Of a stretch of 64,000 nt of DNA, positions 1 through 14,300 are shown one piece after another. The stretch's first letter is position 1; every line of letters starts with the position of its first letter. The notes under the pieces are model-generated. The model saw nothing but the letters and a program-made list of their open reading frames with translations. It was not told the DNA's origin and made no database searches. Position numbers and translations under genes: made by a program. Origin of the DNA: Certhia americana (Eukaryota > Chordata > Aves > Passeriformes > Certhiidae); assembly GCA_018697195.1 (NCBI GenBank), contig CM031864.1:21947943-22011942 (forward strand). Direction: 5' to 3'.

Positions 1-3000
1 GCTGCCATCTCCTCACCTGCTTCCCAGCCCTCACATCTGCACCCAACCTCGGGGAGCTGCAGGGTGGGGTGGGGGGCATGAAGCAGGGGCTGTGCAGGGC
101 AGGGAAGGAAAGCAGCCCTGCACACCCCCCAGCAGAAGCATTGCTTCCTGCCTGCCTGCCTCTCAGGAGCAGGGGTGCTCGTGGGGGTTACTCTGCTCCA
201 CTCTTTGCATCCTTCCAGTGCAGACACACCTCCTGCATGCAGGATGTCTGTCCCCTTTGAGCGGCTGCTCTAAACCCTGTAGCATACAAACCCACAGTCC
301 TCCTCCATGCCTGCGAATCAGCACTCAGCCTGCAAACCTGGGGGTTCCACGTGTTGCACATTACTTTGCGTGCTTCCAGCCAAGATCCTGCCAAGACAGC
401 ATGATCTCTACAAGCACTACTGCCTGGCACGAAGCAGCTGCTCTCAGCTCTATGGGCAGCTCCCTGCACTTCCCTGAGCCCCAAGTGTCCCCTTGCCCCA
501 CAACAGCACCCATCCCTCATCGCTGAGCTGGCACTACTGCCTGCAGACTGCTCCTGCCTGCCCTGCACAAACCAGCTGGCCCAGTTGCCTCTGGGCGCAG
601 TTCCCTCCCAGTCTATTTCCCCTCATCCATGCTCAACCACACCCCATGCCCTGTCAGACACGCTTTTATTCTTCAGGCAAATGTAGGCAAAATTTCTGCC
701 TGCCACAGCCTCTTCCCACCTCTCCATGAAGGCTCTTGATTGCTCTCTCTTTGGAGGAACACCTGGCTCCATTCCAGAGTGTTGCTGGCTAAGCTTGGTT
801 TTCCTGGGGTTGCCCATGGCAGCCTATGCTATGCCATTTGCCAGGGTCTTTGCTTCCCTACAAATCAGTCACTCCTTGTGGGCCGAGCCTGAGGAGGCTA
901 CTTGGAGATGGTTCCTATCACCACACAGGTTAATAGAAAAACTGCTGGTGTTTCAACACCATTTGCAATAGCTGACTCCTGAACTAGCCTGGCATCTTGA
1001 GCTGCTAAATTCCTCATCAGTGACTTCTAGAGACAGTCTTCCAAATGATTTGTCTGTTCAAAGCCCCAAGCTGGATCTCAAACCCATACTTCATATTCAA
1101 AATAGGCTAATCAGTGAATTTAAAAAAAGAACTGTGGAGGCCTAGATGACTGGCAGTACACACCAAATAATAATTTGAACAAGCACTGCCTGCCTGTGAT
1201 GATAAAGGACAATTGCACAGCACAAGCAAACACATCCTAAATAGACTGCAGTGCAATCTGTCTCCATATAGCCCCATGAGTCATGCTGGGTTGGAAAATA
1301 CTTTATAAATGCTAGTACTGGCAAGAAATAATTTTAATTAGATATGGCCTAATTAAAAAAGAATAGAGGCTTTTATAGTTCATGCTTCCCCAGTGTGTAC
1401 TAGGGATCCCCACTGGTCGGCAAATAGGAAAAATGTTTGTATTATTTAATAAGCACAATGTTATCAGCAGAGCTTTAATACAGAGCTTTAATGCATTTGC
1501 TCTGGCTCACCAGAGTGAATGCTGACCGGCCAGGGTGCAGCCTGGATGGAGAAATGTCACAGGCATTTCACATCTCCAAATGAGATCTCAAAATGTGTCA
1601 AAACAATGAAGTACACACGAGGAGGAACGGGCTCAACCTCCTGGGTGTTTATTCAACTGTATGTGAGTGTTAGACAGATCCACTGAGAATAAAAATTGGC
1701 CTAAAGCTGCAAAGAAACACCTCAGGTTGATCAACTTCTCTGCAAGCATAATGAGGAGAGAGAAGTGATCCCAGTGCCCTCAAGGTAGCTCTGTGCCTGC
1801 CCACAGCCCACCATCCCCAAAGAGGACCTGGGTGCTCAGAGCTGGCAATTGCTGCCATACCAGTCCTCAGGCCTCAGCCCTCTACTGAGGAGATGGGAAC
1901 AGCCACAGAAAGCGGAAATCCAGCGCTCACATGACCCCACCCACCGGCAGCATGGATTCCTCTCTCATTTTCACATGTCGTTGTGTAATGCATCCACTCT
2001 TCTGGCAGAGGAAGCAAAAACACCACAAGAAAAAGCACTTCCTGCAATATTTCTGAGCTAGTCAAATCCAGAAAATAATGGAAACCACAGTGATGCACAG
2101 GCTCTTTGGGTTTCTTGTGTTCTTGTGCATTTCCGTTATTTCCTGTGTTTTTCACAGGAATATCTGAAGCTGTAAGGAAGATAACCCTGCATATACCTAT
2201 GTGATAGCATTAGAGTAGCAACTTCTCCCTGCACATCTTTAAAATAATAGAAACTTTTAGTGAGTGATGACTGTGCATCATGGTCAGTGCATTGACACAG
2301 CCAGACTGCTCATTCCCCAGTACCTTGGATCTCAGGGGTACTACAGACTAGTTGAGAACCATTATTCCTGCTCAGAGGATCCCAGTGAGCCTGTCTCACA
2401 GACTAGCCCAACAAGCTGAAGAGTCACAGTGTCTCCCTGAGAGACTGTTGCTTTGTTACCATCCAAGGACCTCCACAAGTTCAAGCCACCCTCCACATTA
2501 CCTGCTCTTATATGTGAGGGTGCTGGGGGCTCCCCAGGGCCAGGACAAGAGGCCAGGATCAGGTGTGGCAGGGCTGCCATGGAGCAGGGCTAGCTGGGGC
2601 TGCCCAGCTCTGGCAGTGGTAGTTCTGCTGAGAGCAAGTGCTGTTTTTAGCAATCCTGTATTGATTTGCCTCACCCAAGGTCACCTTAGAAGATGATTTA
2701 TATTAAGAAAATCAATCTTTCAAAAAGTCATTGCTGAAAGCAATGCTTGATTTCTAAATTCAGAGCACAGCTGGGCATGTGTCTGAATTACCCAATTCTT
2801 ATTAAAGGCAGAAGGAAATCTGCCCACACACTGGAAACATATACAATGAAATTTCTATCACTCACTATTGTAAGTCAAAAAGACTTAAAAGCAAAAGACT
2901 GCTTCCTTATAATTTTGGCTTTTCCTAACCCCACCTGAAGTTTCTAGTAGCATCTGCTTTTTCCTGGGAACGAAAAAGGGGTTTTGAAATGCAGTCCTTT

Positions 3001-3420
3001 CCAAGTATCTTGCCCCAGTTTCACCATTTCCTTCCTCAGTGAAACATGCATATTCACCTCCTTTTTATTAACAGAGAATCAGATGATACTTAGTCACTCC
3101 TTACTCAAGGCTCTGCACAGATGTCAATGTGCACAGTAACTCAGTAGTGTAACGTCAGGAATACTTCCCTGCTTCCAAGTTCATTCATGTTTTTCTCCTA
3201 ATTGATAGCTAGATGCTGTACACACATAAATGTTCTGCATCACAACCTATGGAGGTCTCCAAAACATTTTAGCCAAAAACAATTCTTTTCAGCTCCAAGG
3301 GTCACCCTGTGCAATCTCTGTGAGGACCTCTTTGAGTGCCAGAGTCCCCAAGGTGAATCCTCACACCATGCAGGGCAGTGAACTGGCTGCTGCCCTGGCT
3401 CACTTCCGCCTGCTGGCCCC
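1..3420. other. Intergenic, no gene recognised
   Basis: No exon with plausible splice sites or a recognisable protein is visible on either strand. The first 700 bases are richer in G and C than the AT-rich remainder, and short open frames there overlap on both strands without family resemblance. In mammals the gene beyond the 3' end of SLC25A24 is VAV3, but I see no VAV3 exon here, so the stretch is probably the spacer between the two. Confidence 0.6.
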
Positions 3421-3430
3421 CATGGCGTGA

Positions 3431-3556
3431 AACCAACCTAAAGCCCAAACCAAACCAACACCAACTCAATCCAAAGCGCAAAAGCCAACGCCACACACCA
3501 ACCAAACCACAAACCAAACCAAACCAAACCAAACCAAACCAAACCAAACCAAACCA
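3431..3556. repeat. (AAACC)n pentanucleotide microsatellite
   Basis: Nine uninterrupted AAACC units run from 3511 to 3555. They are preceded by about 80 bases of degenerate, C-and-A-rich relatives of the same motif. The bottom strand reads as GGTTT, which creates spurious Phe/Gly/Leu/Val/Trp-rich open frames. This looks like simple slippage expansion. Array length may vary between individuals. Confidence 0.9.
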
Positions 3557-3559
3557 CAA

Positions 3560-6500
3560 ATGTTGCAGGAAGAGGTAAAACTGGAAGAGAGCATAGCGGG
3601 GCAGAGGCCCTGGCTCGCTGTGGCCTGCCTGCAGCTGCATTAGGCAATCAGGCTAAGTTTCCAAGGAGGGTGTAAATAGTGGGATGATGGTTAAGGTATC
3701 TTGACATTACATTTTCTTCTACTCATACTGTTAACCAATGGCTGAAGGACCTGGGTAGAAGAGTGAGAACTGGGCTATGAGCAGAAGAGCAGAGGCAGGA
3801 GCAGATGTCCCTGTAAAGCCCATGTTCAGCATTCTTCTAAAGCTCCTGAAGGAACTGATTTATACACAGAGATTTTTCTCAGACTGTTTTGGAAATCTGT
3901 CCTCTCACCCAAAGCCTACCAGCCAGAGCTGTAGTTGTACTGGCTTGGTGCATGCTGGCCTTCCTTCAGACTGAGACCAGTGTTTTACCAGCACTGGGAT
4001 CTCCAGCTGCTCAGGCTGCTCTGCCTCACAAGTGGTGGTAAAACACTGTGCTGAGGATTTACAGCCTCTATCAGTATTTTCACTACAGGAGAACCTGAGA
4101 AGCACAGCATTTGTGCAAATGCAGCCTGGTTCTGACAGCCAAGGATCTGCACAGTCTGTCTGCACATCCACACCTGAGCTGGGTGAGGCAAAGCTTGCAA
4201 TCTTGCATGGCTATTCCAAGCATTTCCCTCCAACACTTGGTCTGCCATCAGTATGTCTCCTTAGAAGGCTGTGAATGACCAGCCTTTTCCCTCCTGTACT
4301 CTCTTACCTCTCCCCACCTCTCCAGGCAATCACATAACTCCTCACTCTTGATGGTCCTGTTTGCCAAACTGCCCATCTATTTGTAGGCAAGAGACACTGT
4401 GGTCATCTTCTGTTACAAAGGGAATAGCAGTTGCAAGAGCAATAACTTTCCAGTCAACCTGCACAGCTCCTCTGACCCACTACAGCTGCCTCCAAAGTCT
4501 GAACTATCATCCTAAAAAAATGCTGTATTCTTAAATTAGTTTAAAATGTATTTACACCTCAAAAAGTCTCTTAAATAATACATTAGTCTGTGATAGCTGC
4601 TAATTTTTTTTAAGTCTTCACTAATGCACATCTTTATGCACATAAAAATGTAATTATATGCTTTATATAGTCGTTTATCCTCCTTTCAGTCCAGCATGAC
4701 GAGCTGCCAGGGTGCTGTCAGCACTGTGAAGCGCTGACGGCACACGATGCCTTCTAGCTGCATCCAAGCACTTACAGAATGCACGTGTCAAGTGCTGCAC
4801 ATTTCCTGGTGTCAGCACCATTTGCTCAACACATGACAAACAAAAGGATGGGTTTAGGCTTTCCTGCTGATCTTTTTTCTCCAGAGAATGAAGGTGTCTG
4901 TTCCTGGATCTATTAAGTGAAACACAGGTGTGGTGTTAAGATTACCGATATAAACCGAAGCTGTTACTGCAAACCTACAACACAAAACCTTCATAATTAC
5001 ATAAGTATAATAAATGGTTCTCTGAGTCATCTGTAATTGGGAAGCATCACTGAGATGTTTCTACCAACACAGCTGGGCCTGGAGCAAGCATTTATTAAAG
5101 CTCCTTAATCTGAACTACTTAGCCATCCTTACTGAGGCTGTGTTCCTGCACTTTGTGTTAAAGCCAGCGAGATGAGCTATATACACACACCAGCTGAAGG
5201 AGAGAGGGAAGATTATGAATCCCTGCCCTTGCAAGAATAATTAGACAAATATATCCCCACTCTCATTTAGTATCACAGTAAATTTGGCAACTATTTGTCA
5301 AGGTTATTCAGTGCATTAGGAGCTTCCTCATCACAAAAGCCTCCTTTGGCCTTCAGCTTTGAATTTTGTATTAACTTGGACCTGACTGGTCCAAGATGTG
5401 TTATAGGAGTTTTTTTGAGCCATTAGCATCTAAGCATTTTCACAATATATTTTCAGCCATCTGTGAGCAGACTAACACAGCAGTACCGACAGGTTCTTCT
5501 GTCTCCATGACTGGATTATGTAAATTCAATTACAGTGTCCAGACAATTTTTTTTGAAGCATTTTCTTTACATGCTCGTTCTGTGCATTTTATGTCCTTAT
5601 CTGTAGGACAATACTCTGTGCTTAACTTTGTGGTTTGCTTTTTGCTTCACATATTTAAATAATTAATTTTTAAAATGTATGCAGACATCAGGACCAATCT
5701 GCCTCTAATTGAAAATGAGAATGTTAAAGCTCACAAATTATGCAATTTTAAAATTGTGTAATTATGTGATGGATGGTGGGGAAAAATAGGATACTCCATG
5801 TATTAAAATAAAAATGCAGGGTAGCATTTCCTATCCTGTTTTATATTTGATGAAGTTAACTTTTCTTTGTTTTTTTGTCCTATATCAATATTGTACCTAA
5901 GTCTACCATATTTTAGGTCCAACTGGATGTTTTTGTTCACCCTGCCATTGGATCCTGATACCAAATGTGAAATTGAATTTATGAGTGCTGCCACTCAAAA
6001 GCAAGGACCTAGCAGGGATGGAAGGATATAAGACTATGGAAACATCAAAACAATTCAGACAAAACTGTGTGCAATTGTAGGAAGGCAAAACAGCAGCTTT
6101 ATACAAACACTCAAATAAGGCCCTCAGCCCCTTCTGTCTCTTGTAACGGTCATACAAATCCTTTCCACCAGGAGGATTTTCCCCTTTCATGATTTGAAAT
6201 GCTGGAGATATGTGACACAACAGAAGGAAGGATTTTAACCAAGGTTTAGTAGAATCATGAGGGAACATAGAGTGAGTTTTCCCAGTCCTGTAGGTTTCTC
6301 AGAGATATCAATGCTGCTAAGAGTTTTGCTTTGGAAATAATCCAAACCCCAAATTCTGCCAGGAAGTGTGTACTACCACTGAAAAAATACATAACTGTGC
6401 AGCAGGGATACAGGCTTGCCAAATCCTCTCCAAAAAGGCAGCTCCAGCTTGTGGATGCTGAACCACCTGTGTGTGCATTGTGGTGTGTGGCTGCCAGATG

Positions 6501-9429
6501 TGGTCCAATAACCCAGCAGGTACAGTTACGTCAAAATTATCATAATTCTACTAAACTTTAGGGGGGAAAATAAAGCAATAAAGTTAATAAATATTTAAGG
6601 TCCTCAGAAGACACAGCACTGAAACAGGTCCATGGATTTCATAGCAGGGCCTGAGAATACCCCCAAGAAGGAAATCAGTCAGTGCCTCCAATCTGCTTGC
6701 CTGAAGCAAACTGACAAGGAATGCTACTGATATAGAGGAAAAATAGGTCAGTTTTATCTCAGCTATTTTATGCAGCCACTTTCTATGATAAATAAAGATT
6801 TCTAGTGAGGCAATCTCAATTTCTGTATGGTACATTATATATTCCACTCATTCATCTACTTCCTAAGATGAAAGACCTGAGTGACTGCACTGTGTTTGAT
6901 AGAATATTAATTAATGCATAACACTCCAGTGTTTAATTTAGCAATGGTCTAACCACATGATAGTCATAAATGCTAAATGATTATCCCTAAGCATACAAGT
7001 TCCTCCTAGAGAAGCCCAAGAAAGCATGGCATCGAAGACTTAAATGTATGAACCCACAGAACAAATTAAGAGAGAAAAGAATTCAAAATACATTTTTTTT
7101 TAAAAACTGAGAAACCTCAAAACTGTATCGCTGTCTACCACTTAGTCCATAAGGCTGGGAGAGCTGTGGAGAGCAAATGTTTTATCCACAGCAAACACAG
7201 TTTCCCTTCCTTCTTAGCAGCTGGCTGAGAGGATCTAAACTTAGCAGGCCTGAGGTGTAGGAAACCAGATAGCACAGTGTATGGCTGGATAGGAAATACA
7301 GGGCTCAATGTGTTTGAGGTTAAGATTAAGCCCTGACTTCCTTTGGGTCTATTTTAAACGGTGGCAAATGATGGCATGCTTTCTTACAATAAAATGACAG
7401 ATGATCAAAGGTCGAATATGATCTGTATGTCAAGCATTTGTAGAAGGACCTTTCTTTGGGGGACTGTGCAGGAAGCATTAAAACATGGTGTCTCATACTT
7501 CCTCTCATCTGTGTTTGTTCCAAACATACCAGTAACTGGGGAAAGTTGGATGAGTGGCTGCAGAGAACTGGTCAAGCAGCATGTGCCTGCACAAGGAAAA
7601 CAGTTGGGTTTGGACAAAGGGAAAGAAAGACTACCATGGTCCCAGGCATCACTCGTGTGAGGAAAACAGTAAGACAGAATAAGCTGTGCTCACGCTTTCA
7701 GGTGCAACACCTGGGAAACAAAGACACAAAATACTGAGGCCATCTTCCCAGCCCCCCTTCTGGAGGTAGCCAGAGATCAAAACAGAAAAAGTGTAAAAAC
7801 CTATTTGGAAACCCCACTTTTTCCAGCTGACATTTTAAATACAGTTCTGCAACACCTATAGCAAACAGGATGCACGACTCAGTGTGTCATGCTGAATACA
7901 AACAGCACACTTGCTAAATTTGCTAGCATTAAGTATTACCCATGACTGGTGCTGAGGCAGCTAAAGGAGGACTTCACCTTTATGTGAAACTGAAAAACAA
8001 GAACACAAAAGTCTTCATTCCAGAAAGTGAGGGGGTCCCTGAACAACACAGCCATCCTATCTGTCACAAGGCTAACTTCCTTCCCACCCTCTTTCTCACA
8101 CCTAGAAATCTGCAGAACAAAAGCCTGTGTTTCAAAATTCCTTTTAATCAAAATTTTCAACTAGCCTCAGGCAGTGTTGCAACAGTCCCTAGCTCCAGCT
8201 CTGACCTGGACCTGCTGGCAGCTTGGTAGCTGCCCCTGCCAAATACCTCTCCTATTTCACTAAGGCAAAGGAAGATGTTTCAGCTTATTTTTCAATAAGA
8301 AAGATAAATGGGATCACTTTGCTTCCCTGAAAATCCACAAAATCCAATTTATTAGTTACAGCAAGAGTTGAAAATAAAACAACCGTTCAGCCCACAGTTT
8401 CTGAGGATCCTGCTGGCAGCACTTACACTCATGAAAAATTGGTAATTTCTAAGTGCAGCTGTGTGGACTCTTAAAAAGCAGCACAAAGCTACGCCCACTG
8501 AGATCTGACACTGGCTTAACAGAGCAGGAAGAATTTTTAAGTATAGAATATTAAATATATATTTGATTCAGAAAAGCCTTCTCTGATGTTAAGTGGGTGG
8601 GAAATCAGGAGAACATTTTATAAAAAGCTGTTGTGTTTTCTCTACACCCTGTCCCTCTGCCTCTGGCAGCACAGCCCATTTAACTGGCTAACAGGATGCC
8701 AGCGGGAGTCCTGGAAACTGAAGGGCAGTTTTAGAATGCACATGATGGCGTAAACAGTGAGAGGTGAATACTCTCTGAAATGCCTCTGTGTTCTACAGAG
8801 GAACACAGGTACCATTTCCCTGTGACCTTTCTAGGATTTGCTAGCTTCCCAAGTGGTTCTGTGAGCAGTATCAGACTACAGCCAGCTCTGAGTGTGAGCT
8901 AAACCCATGGAGAAGATAGTGGGTACACCCTGTTACAGGCATGCTGGATGTCCCTGCCCTTCCATGACCAGCAGGAGGGGGCCACATACTTCTCCTGCTC
9001 AGGCAGCTCCTGGTGGGTATCTCCAAGCTCTTACAAACAAGCATGGCAAGGAGATGCCAGCCAGCATATACAAGTAAACTGGCACAGGCAAGAAGTATTT
9101 TACTGCTCTGAATAAAAGAAACACATCAGCAACACAACAATTAGGAGAAAAAATAGGAATAATCCCACCTAGATGCACATGATAATAAGCCTAGCATGTG
9201 ACTCACACTAAGATGTACCCATCATTTTTGGACCAGTGGCTGACCTACCAAAAAACTTGGGATCAGAAGATCCAAACCATTCTCAGTCAATGTGAAGTAT
9301 TCTTACTATCAGAACAGGAAAAAATAGCCAAGTTGCCATTTTGTGTTAAAGCAACTATGCTGTTCAATAAGTTTTAAGTTTGGGATTTCGTAAAACCCAG
9401 CTTTTCTGTTGTTTTTTATAATAAAAGAG
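3560..9429. other. Intergenic, no gene recognised
   Basis: AT-rich sequence with only short open frames of no recognisable family. No CpG clustering, tandem array or clear transposon was noticed by eye. Confidence 0.55.
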
Positions 9430-9496
9430 TGAAGGCCCAGAACTGGACACAGGATTCAAGATTCAATCTCACCAGTGCCAATTACAAGGGGAAAGT
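9430..9496 (-). mobile_element. CR1 LINE remnant
   Basis: The phrase around 9435-9492 (a 'gaactggacacaggattcaa' block followed by 'tctcaccagtgcc' and 'ttacaagggga') matches, from memory, the reverse complement of the conserved 3' part of avian CR1 retroposons. Only this block is recognisable and the flanks have decayed. It is an old, dead fragment with no coding capacity. Confidence 0.65.
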
Positions 9497-9714
9497 ATTT
9501 AGAAAATACTAAACCATTTTCCTAATATCCTAATTCCACCTGTGTCTCTGTCTGAAAGCCCTTACTAAACTCAAGTTAAAACTATTTATGATTACAGTTT
9601 CTGGAACCCATTCTCTAGCAGATCACCCAGCTCTAATGGGCAATTAACAAGCATGAAACACAGATAACTCAGCAACTCCCCTGAAACAGGGGATAGCTCA
9701 ACAAAATATTCAGT

Positions 9715-9750
9715 TCAGTTCTGGCCCATTCCTCTCAGTTCTGGCCCATT
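9715..9750. repeat. Short 16-bp direct duplication
   Basis: The 16-mer 'tcagttctggcccatt' occurs at 9715-9730 and again, identically, at 9735-9750 (period 20). It is a small local tandem duplication with no evident function. Confidence 0.85.
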
Positions 9751-11112
9751 TCGACAGATGTCAAAATGACAAGCAGAAGCAATTTGGATAAAGACAGGCC
9801 ATGGTGATCAGGAGAAGCTGACACATCATGGCAACTGTTAACATTTCAGCGTGCACACTACACACCAACATGAACAGTGCGGAGAGGACACAAATTATCT
9901 CAGCCTTCAGGTTTAGAAGACCAACAACATTAAGGCATTAATTCCTTTAGATGTGAAAGAGCCCCCAAGATATGTCTAAGAGTAGACAGGAAAGCTCAAA
10001 TGCTGTCACAGTGAAAGGTATGGAGGTTGGCAGAGCCACATTTCCTCATTGGCTGTACCCATGTTAGCTGGCTGCCAGCAAAGGGCATCCACGCCCAGCT
10101 TTACCCCAGCAGGGTGTCCCTGAGTGCCTGGGAGCTGCCATTGCTGAGCTTTCCCCACCTCCAGACTGTAGTGTAGGGAATGCAGAGTAGGATCCTCAGG
10201 GTAGGAATGCCACTACTGTGCCACGTGAGGCCACTGCAGCTGCTGGAGTGGATCCCAGGCACAAACTCATGCTCCACCTTTGGTGCCAAAGCTATTGCCA
10301 AGGCATTTCCCCTTACTGTGACCCCCCTCTGGAAGAAGAATGGAAATGATTTTTCCTGCAGGAGAGGCTGACAAGGTGGAAGCTGAGCTTTGACCCATAT
10401 ATCTATTAAAAATTACATTCTCTATGTTCATTTACATAAATATTTTCCTAGTATTTAGACCACATTTTTGTCTGTAGGCTTTGTCAATGCAAAAACTTAC
10501 CCAGAGACTGCTGGAGTCACTTAGGATATGATCTCCTCACAGAACACAGAAGGCTTGAGAAAAACATGAGGCCTTGGTTAAAAATAATTTACGCTGTTTA
10601 AAATAATTTACATAATTACAAAATATTCACTCTGTTTAAGTATATCAAACAGAATTCCTGAAGTTTCACAAATGCTTATTGAAGACAGTGATTGACAACC
10701 TGGTCTCCACAGAAAGACCATTTTCAGGTGCTCCAGCTTTGATACAGCACTGAGTGAAACAGCAGTATAAATAATTAATATTGTTCTGTAAAAGCAATGG
10801 CCAGATATTACATATATTTTAATCAGGCCTGATGAGAAGGCTCAGAATTTTTCTTCTGAACATTCTAAATACAGGCCTGGCATGGATTTTCTGGGGGAAG
10901 CACAAGGGAGTTGTAGCCTCCCTTCTAATATTGCCCACACTTTATGTAATGGGTCGTGGGAAGATCTGCACCCCAGGGCAGCAGCCATCCCTCAGTATGA
11001 TAGGCTATGACCAGAGACATAAACTTTAGATCTGGAAAAATATAGAAGTATTCAGAAAGGCTACACAAGATAATGGTGAAGGGTTTAGTTCGCACTGAGC
11101 CAGTATGGCTGG
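9751..11112. other. Intergenic, no gene recognised
   Basis: Non-coding, mostly AT-rich. The motif 'aaaataatttac' is repeated near 10581 and 10600. No gene, promoter-like island or intact transposon is seen. Confidence 0.55.
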
Positions 11113-11340
11113 AAGGATAAGCACAAGCTTTAAAGCACAGGAGTTCTCTTTCCAACTCTGCCACTAAGTCCATGCAAATCACTTAATCTTCCTATTTGGT
11201 TACCCCTTTGCTAAAAGGGGAATGTTAATATTTATTTACCTTCCAACTCAGAGGCATGTTGTGAGGATTAATTAGTTAATAACTGTTAAGTGCTTTGAAG
11301 ATACAAGTGACTCTGCAAAATACTAAGTATTATTAACTAA
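11113..11340 (+). mobile_element. MIR-like (CORE-SINE) fossil
   Basis: The ordered blocks of the MIR consensus can be followed along about 220 bases. These are 'aactctgccacta' at about 11156, 'aaatcacttaatcttc' (the 'agttacttaacctctc' block) at about 11177, a 'ctaaaaggggaa' block (like 'gtaaaatgggga') at about 11212, 'atgttgtgaggattaa' at about 11256, 'gtgctttgaaga' (the 'agcgctt' block) at about 11290, and a 'agtattatta' tail at about 11326. MIRs are tRNA-derived SINEs active early in amniote evolution, so a copy this readable in a bird is an ancient relic. It is non-coding. Identification rests on remembered consensus, not an alignment. Confidence 0.8.
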
Positions 11341-11344
11341 CATT

Positions 11345-14300
11345 AGGCTAATGATGCAGATAGGAGTGGCAATTTTTTCATTAGCTGTATCAAAGCAGAG
11401 CCCAGGATTCAGCACAGAGATGCATGCTAGCTAGTGAAAAATTAACAAGGTATGAGAAAGATAAAAAAATATAGTGAATTTATTTCCACTGGTCCACTGG
11501 AACATAAAAAAAAAAAAAATCCCAAAAACAAAACAGAAAAAACCCCAACTGGTCCAATTCCTGACCTAGCAAAACTCCGCCTCTATTAATAACTCAAGAT
11601 CATATTCTGAAAGCTGTTGCTTTGCACCTTGATTAGTCATTTCCAATATGCAAAGTGTTGTGGGTTTGAGTTGGTGGCAATTTCCACTCCTATATCTTGC
11701 TCTGCACCTGTGAAAATAGTAGCACACAGCTTAAGGCAGACAAGAATCAAGTGCAACATTCAGGCCTTATATACTAAAATCTCATGACAAATTTTCTTGG
11801 CATTAATTTCTAAAACCCTTCTGTGAGAAATCTGGGCAGTTCTGGTACAGCTGAGTGAGAAGGCTGGTTTTGCATTCAGACAGATCTCCTGATCCGAAGG
11901 AAGGGACAGCCTGGGGTTTGTGAGGGCTGGCTGCCCAGGAACAGGGTGCACCTCTGCCTTATGCTACTGTTATAATTCTAGCAAAGAAAGATGGTAAAGA
12001 CAGCCTAGAAAGTTGAGACAGCAACTAAAATAACTTCGGAAGATGCTTCCTTAGAGCAGCTGTCCACATAGCTCCACTGAGGAAGCCAGGTGCAACTCCT
12101 AAGAGCCACCAGTAGCTTCCACCTGTGGACCTAAATCACTTGCTGCTTATACAGAAAGACCAGGAATTCCTCAATTTCAATTACAATCAAACATTTGGTT
12201 GATATTTGCAAACAATTTACAATTCAAGTATATGACAGTATTTATTTCTATCTTATTATCTTGTATGATTCTGAATGCTGTAGTTCCAGTGCACAAGGCA
12301 ACATTTTCTCAACTCTCTTTTTTCACTTCTCTGCCTGAGCCAGCAAATTTAGTTTTGGTTCTTTCTTTTTTTAATTACTTCAGTGGTAGCAGAGGTGGGT
12401 AAACAGACAATGATTTTAGGAGGGAAAAAAGATAACATTCAATAGACCTCTTTCTTAGTAAGTCTTTGTACAACTGTTCTAGTCCTGGACGAAATTTTTA
12501 AATTCTATTATCCCACAACATCATTGTACAAAAGAAAGATTATGAAACAGAGCAACACAGAAATTGAAAAAGCTGAGAAGAGAGAAGGATTCCATTTATC
12601 TCCAAAAATCTGCAAAACTTTTTTTGAGTGATACAGAAACACCTTCAGCCCTGGTGCTGTGAATGTCTGTTGGCAGACACAAAGATCCGTTGTGAGGCAA
12701 AGATGACCTAAGATACCCACAGACTCCTTCAGACTGAAGACAGCAGCTCTCAGGCAGATGGATGATTAAGGAAGTAACATAGTCAGGCTCTGCTGCACTT
12801 GTTTGTGTCAGTTGAGAGATAGGAGGCAATTCCTCTACTTGCACTTCCAGATTACAAAACTCAGAGGCATAATGTGGTTCTCAAAGGTACAGGTTTAACA
12901 CCAGTTTGAGAAGTCTCATTTCTTTCTGCATTACAATGTGCTAGGTCCTTTGGGAATCCCTACCTTGCGCTCTCCTCCTGGGGAGGCTGGGAGAAATGCC
13001 TTTGTGAAGCCATCCCCTCAACAGCACTTTTGTCAGAAGAGAAGCAGTTGCTGCAACTAAAACAGGTTGGGAGAAGAGTTTCTGCTAAGCCAAATGAAAG
13101 CTCCTGAAGCCTGACATTCAGTTACAAGGCCATGTACAGTGGGGTGACAAAATGTAATCAACCACTAGGTACATGAAGTTATTGTAAAACTTAAATACAG
13201 CAAATATCTTCAACAACTCATCAAGCATCTCAACACAGGAAATAGAGAGGTTGAATTTCACATTTCAGTGTAAGGCTCAAATAGTGGTGGCTGTCAAAGA
13301 TGCTCGGAATTTTAGTAGTCTTCTGATGATCAAGTTCTTTCTTTCAGATATTTACAACATGATTCAAGAGTATTGATTTGAAGTTAAGTTCTATGTAACT
13401 CAGCCCTGAATTTGATCTATTTATCTTAGCAATATGTGAGGATTTTTCCCTTCTAAAATACAGTGAACAAAGACTATTTTGCATATTAAAAATATATCCA
13501 TTGTGACACACTCTTCCTGCATCTTATTTACTAAGCTCTAACATTAGCTTAAGATTTCTGTTTGACTGCAAACACCAATGCACATTATGAATATACCTTG
13601 AAGGAAAGGCTAAAAACAGTTAAGCAAGAACAAAGGCCAAATACCCACTCTAAATATCTTGCCCTCTGGACATATTGTTGCTTAATCAATTTTCACATGG
13701 GTTTTACTTTTGCTGCTGAAATTGCTGGCTATTGTTTGACACATAGTGTTGAACTCAAAAGCTATGAATCTGAAATGCTAATGTGTTTTCCACTGTGAGT
13801 GATTCCTACCAATCAAATACATCATTCACAGTTACTTTTATCTCAAGCCAAGTCTAGCAAGGGCAAAACAGTCTTTTATTGGCTTCAGACCCCCTTCTGT
13901 TAAATTCCCTGCTTTTTCAACCTCCAAAGCAATCACAGGCTAACAGCACCACCCTGGATTTTATTTTGCAGGATTATGAGCCACTCTTCCTTACACATGG
14001 AGAATCAGAGGGACTGGGATCCTTTTTGAGGCAAGGAGGCTCATGACTCGCAGGCTGCCTGACAACAGGGGAAATTGCTTTTTCTTTTTGAAACACACAG
14101 CAAAGGGGCAGGCTCAGCCAGTTCAGAAGCTTCTGCAGAGCCTCCGGGAAGAAGAGGAAAAACACTTCATGCTCCTTGCCAAGACGTTTTAGATGGTAAG
14201 TGGAGCAGCAGCAAACCTGAACTAAGCAACTAAAGCCCTCACAAGCCATCCAGGCAAACAAGGAAAACAACCCTTCAGGAACAGATTTTTTCAAACAACC

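Noticed and set aside
3302..3640. Phe/Gly/Leu/Trp-rich minus-strand frame
   Set aside because: It is the translation of the (AAACC)n microsatellite.
8963..8985. CTCF-like 'ccagcaggagggggcc'
   Set aside because: The spacing between the CCAGCAG and GGGGC halves is off by one or more bases relative to the CTCF core.
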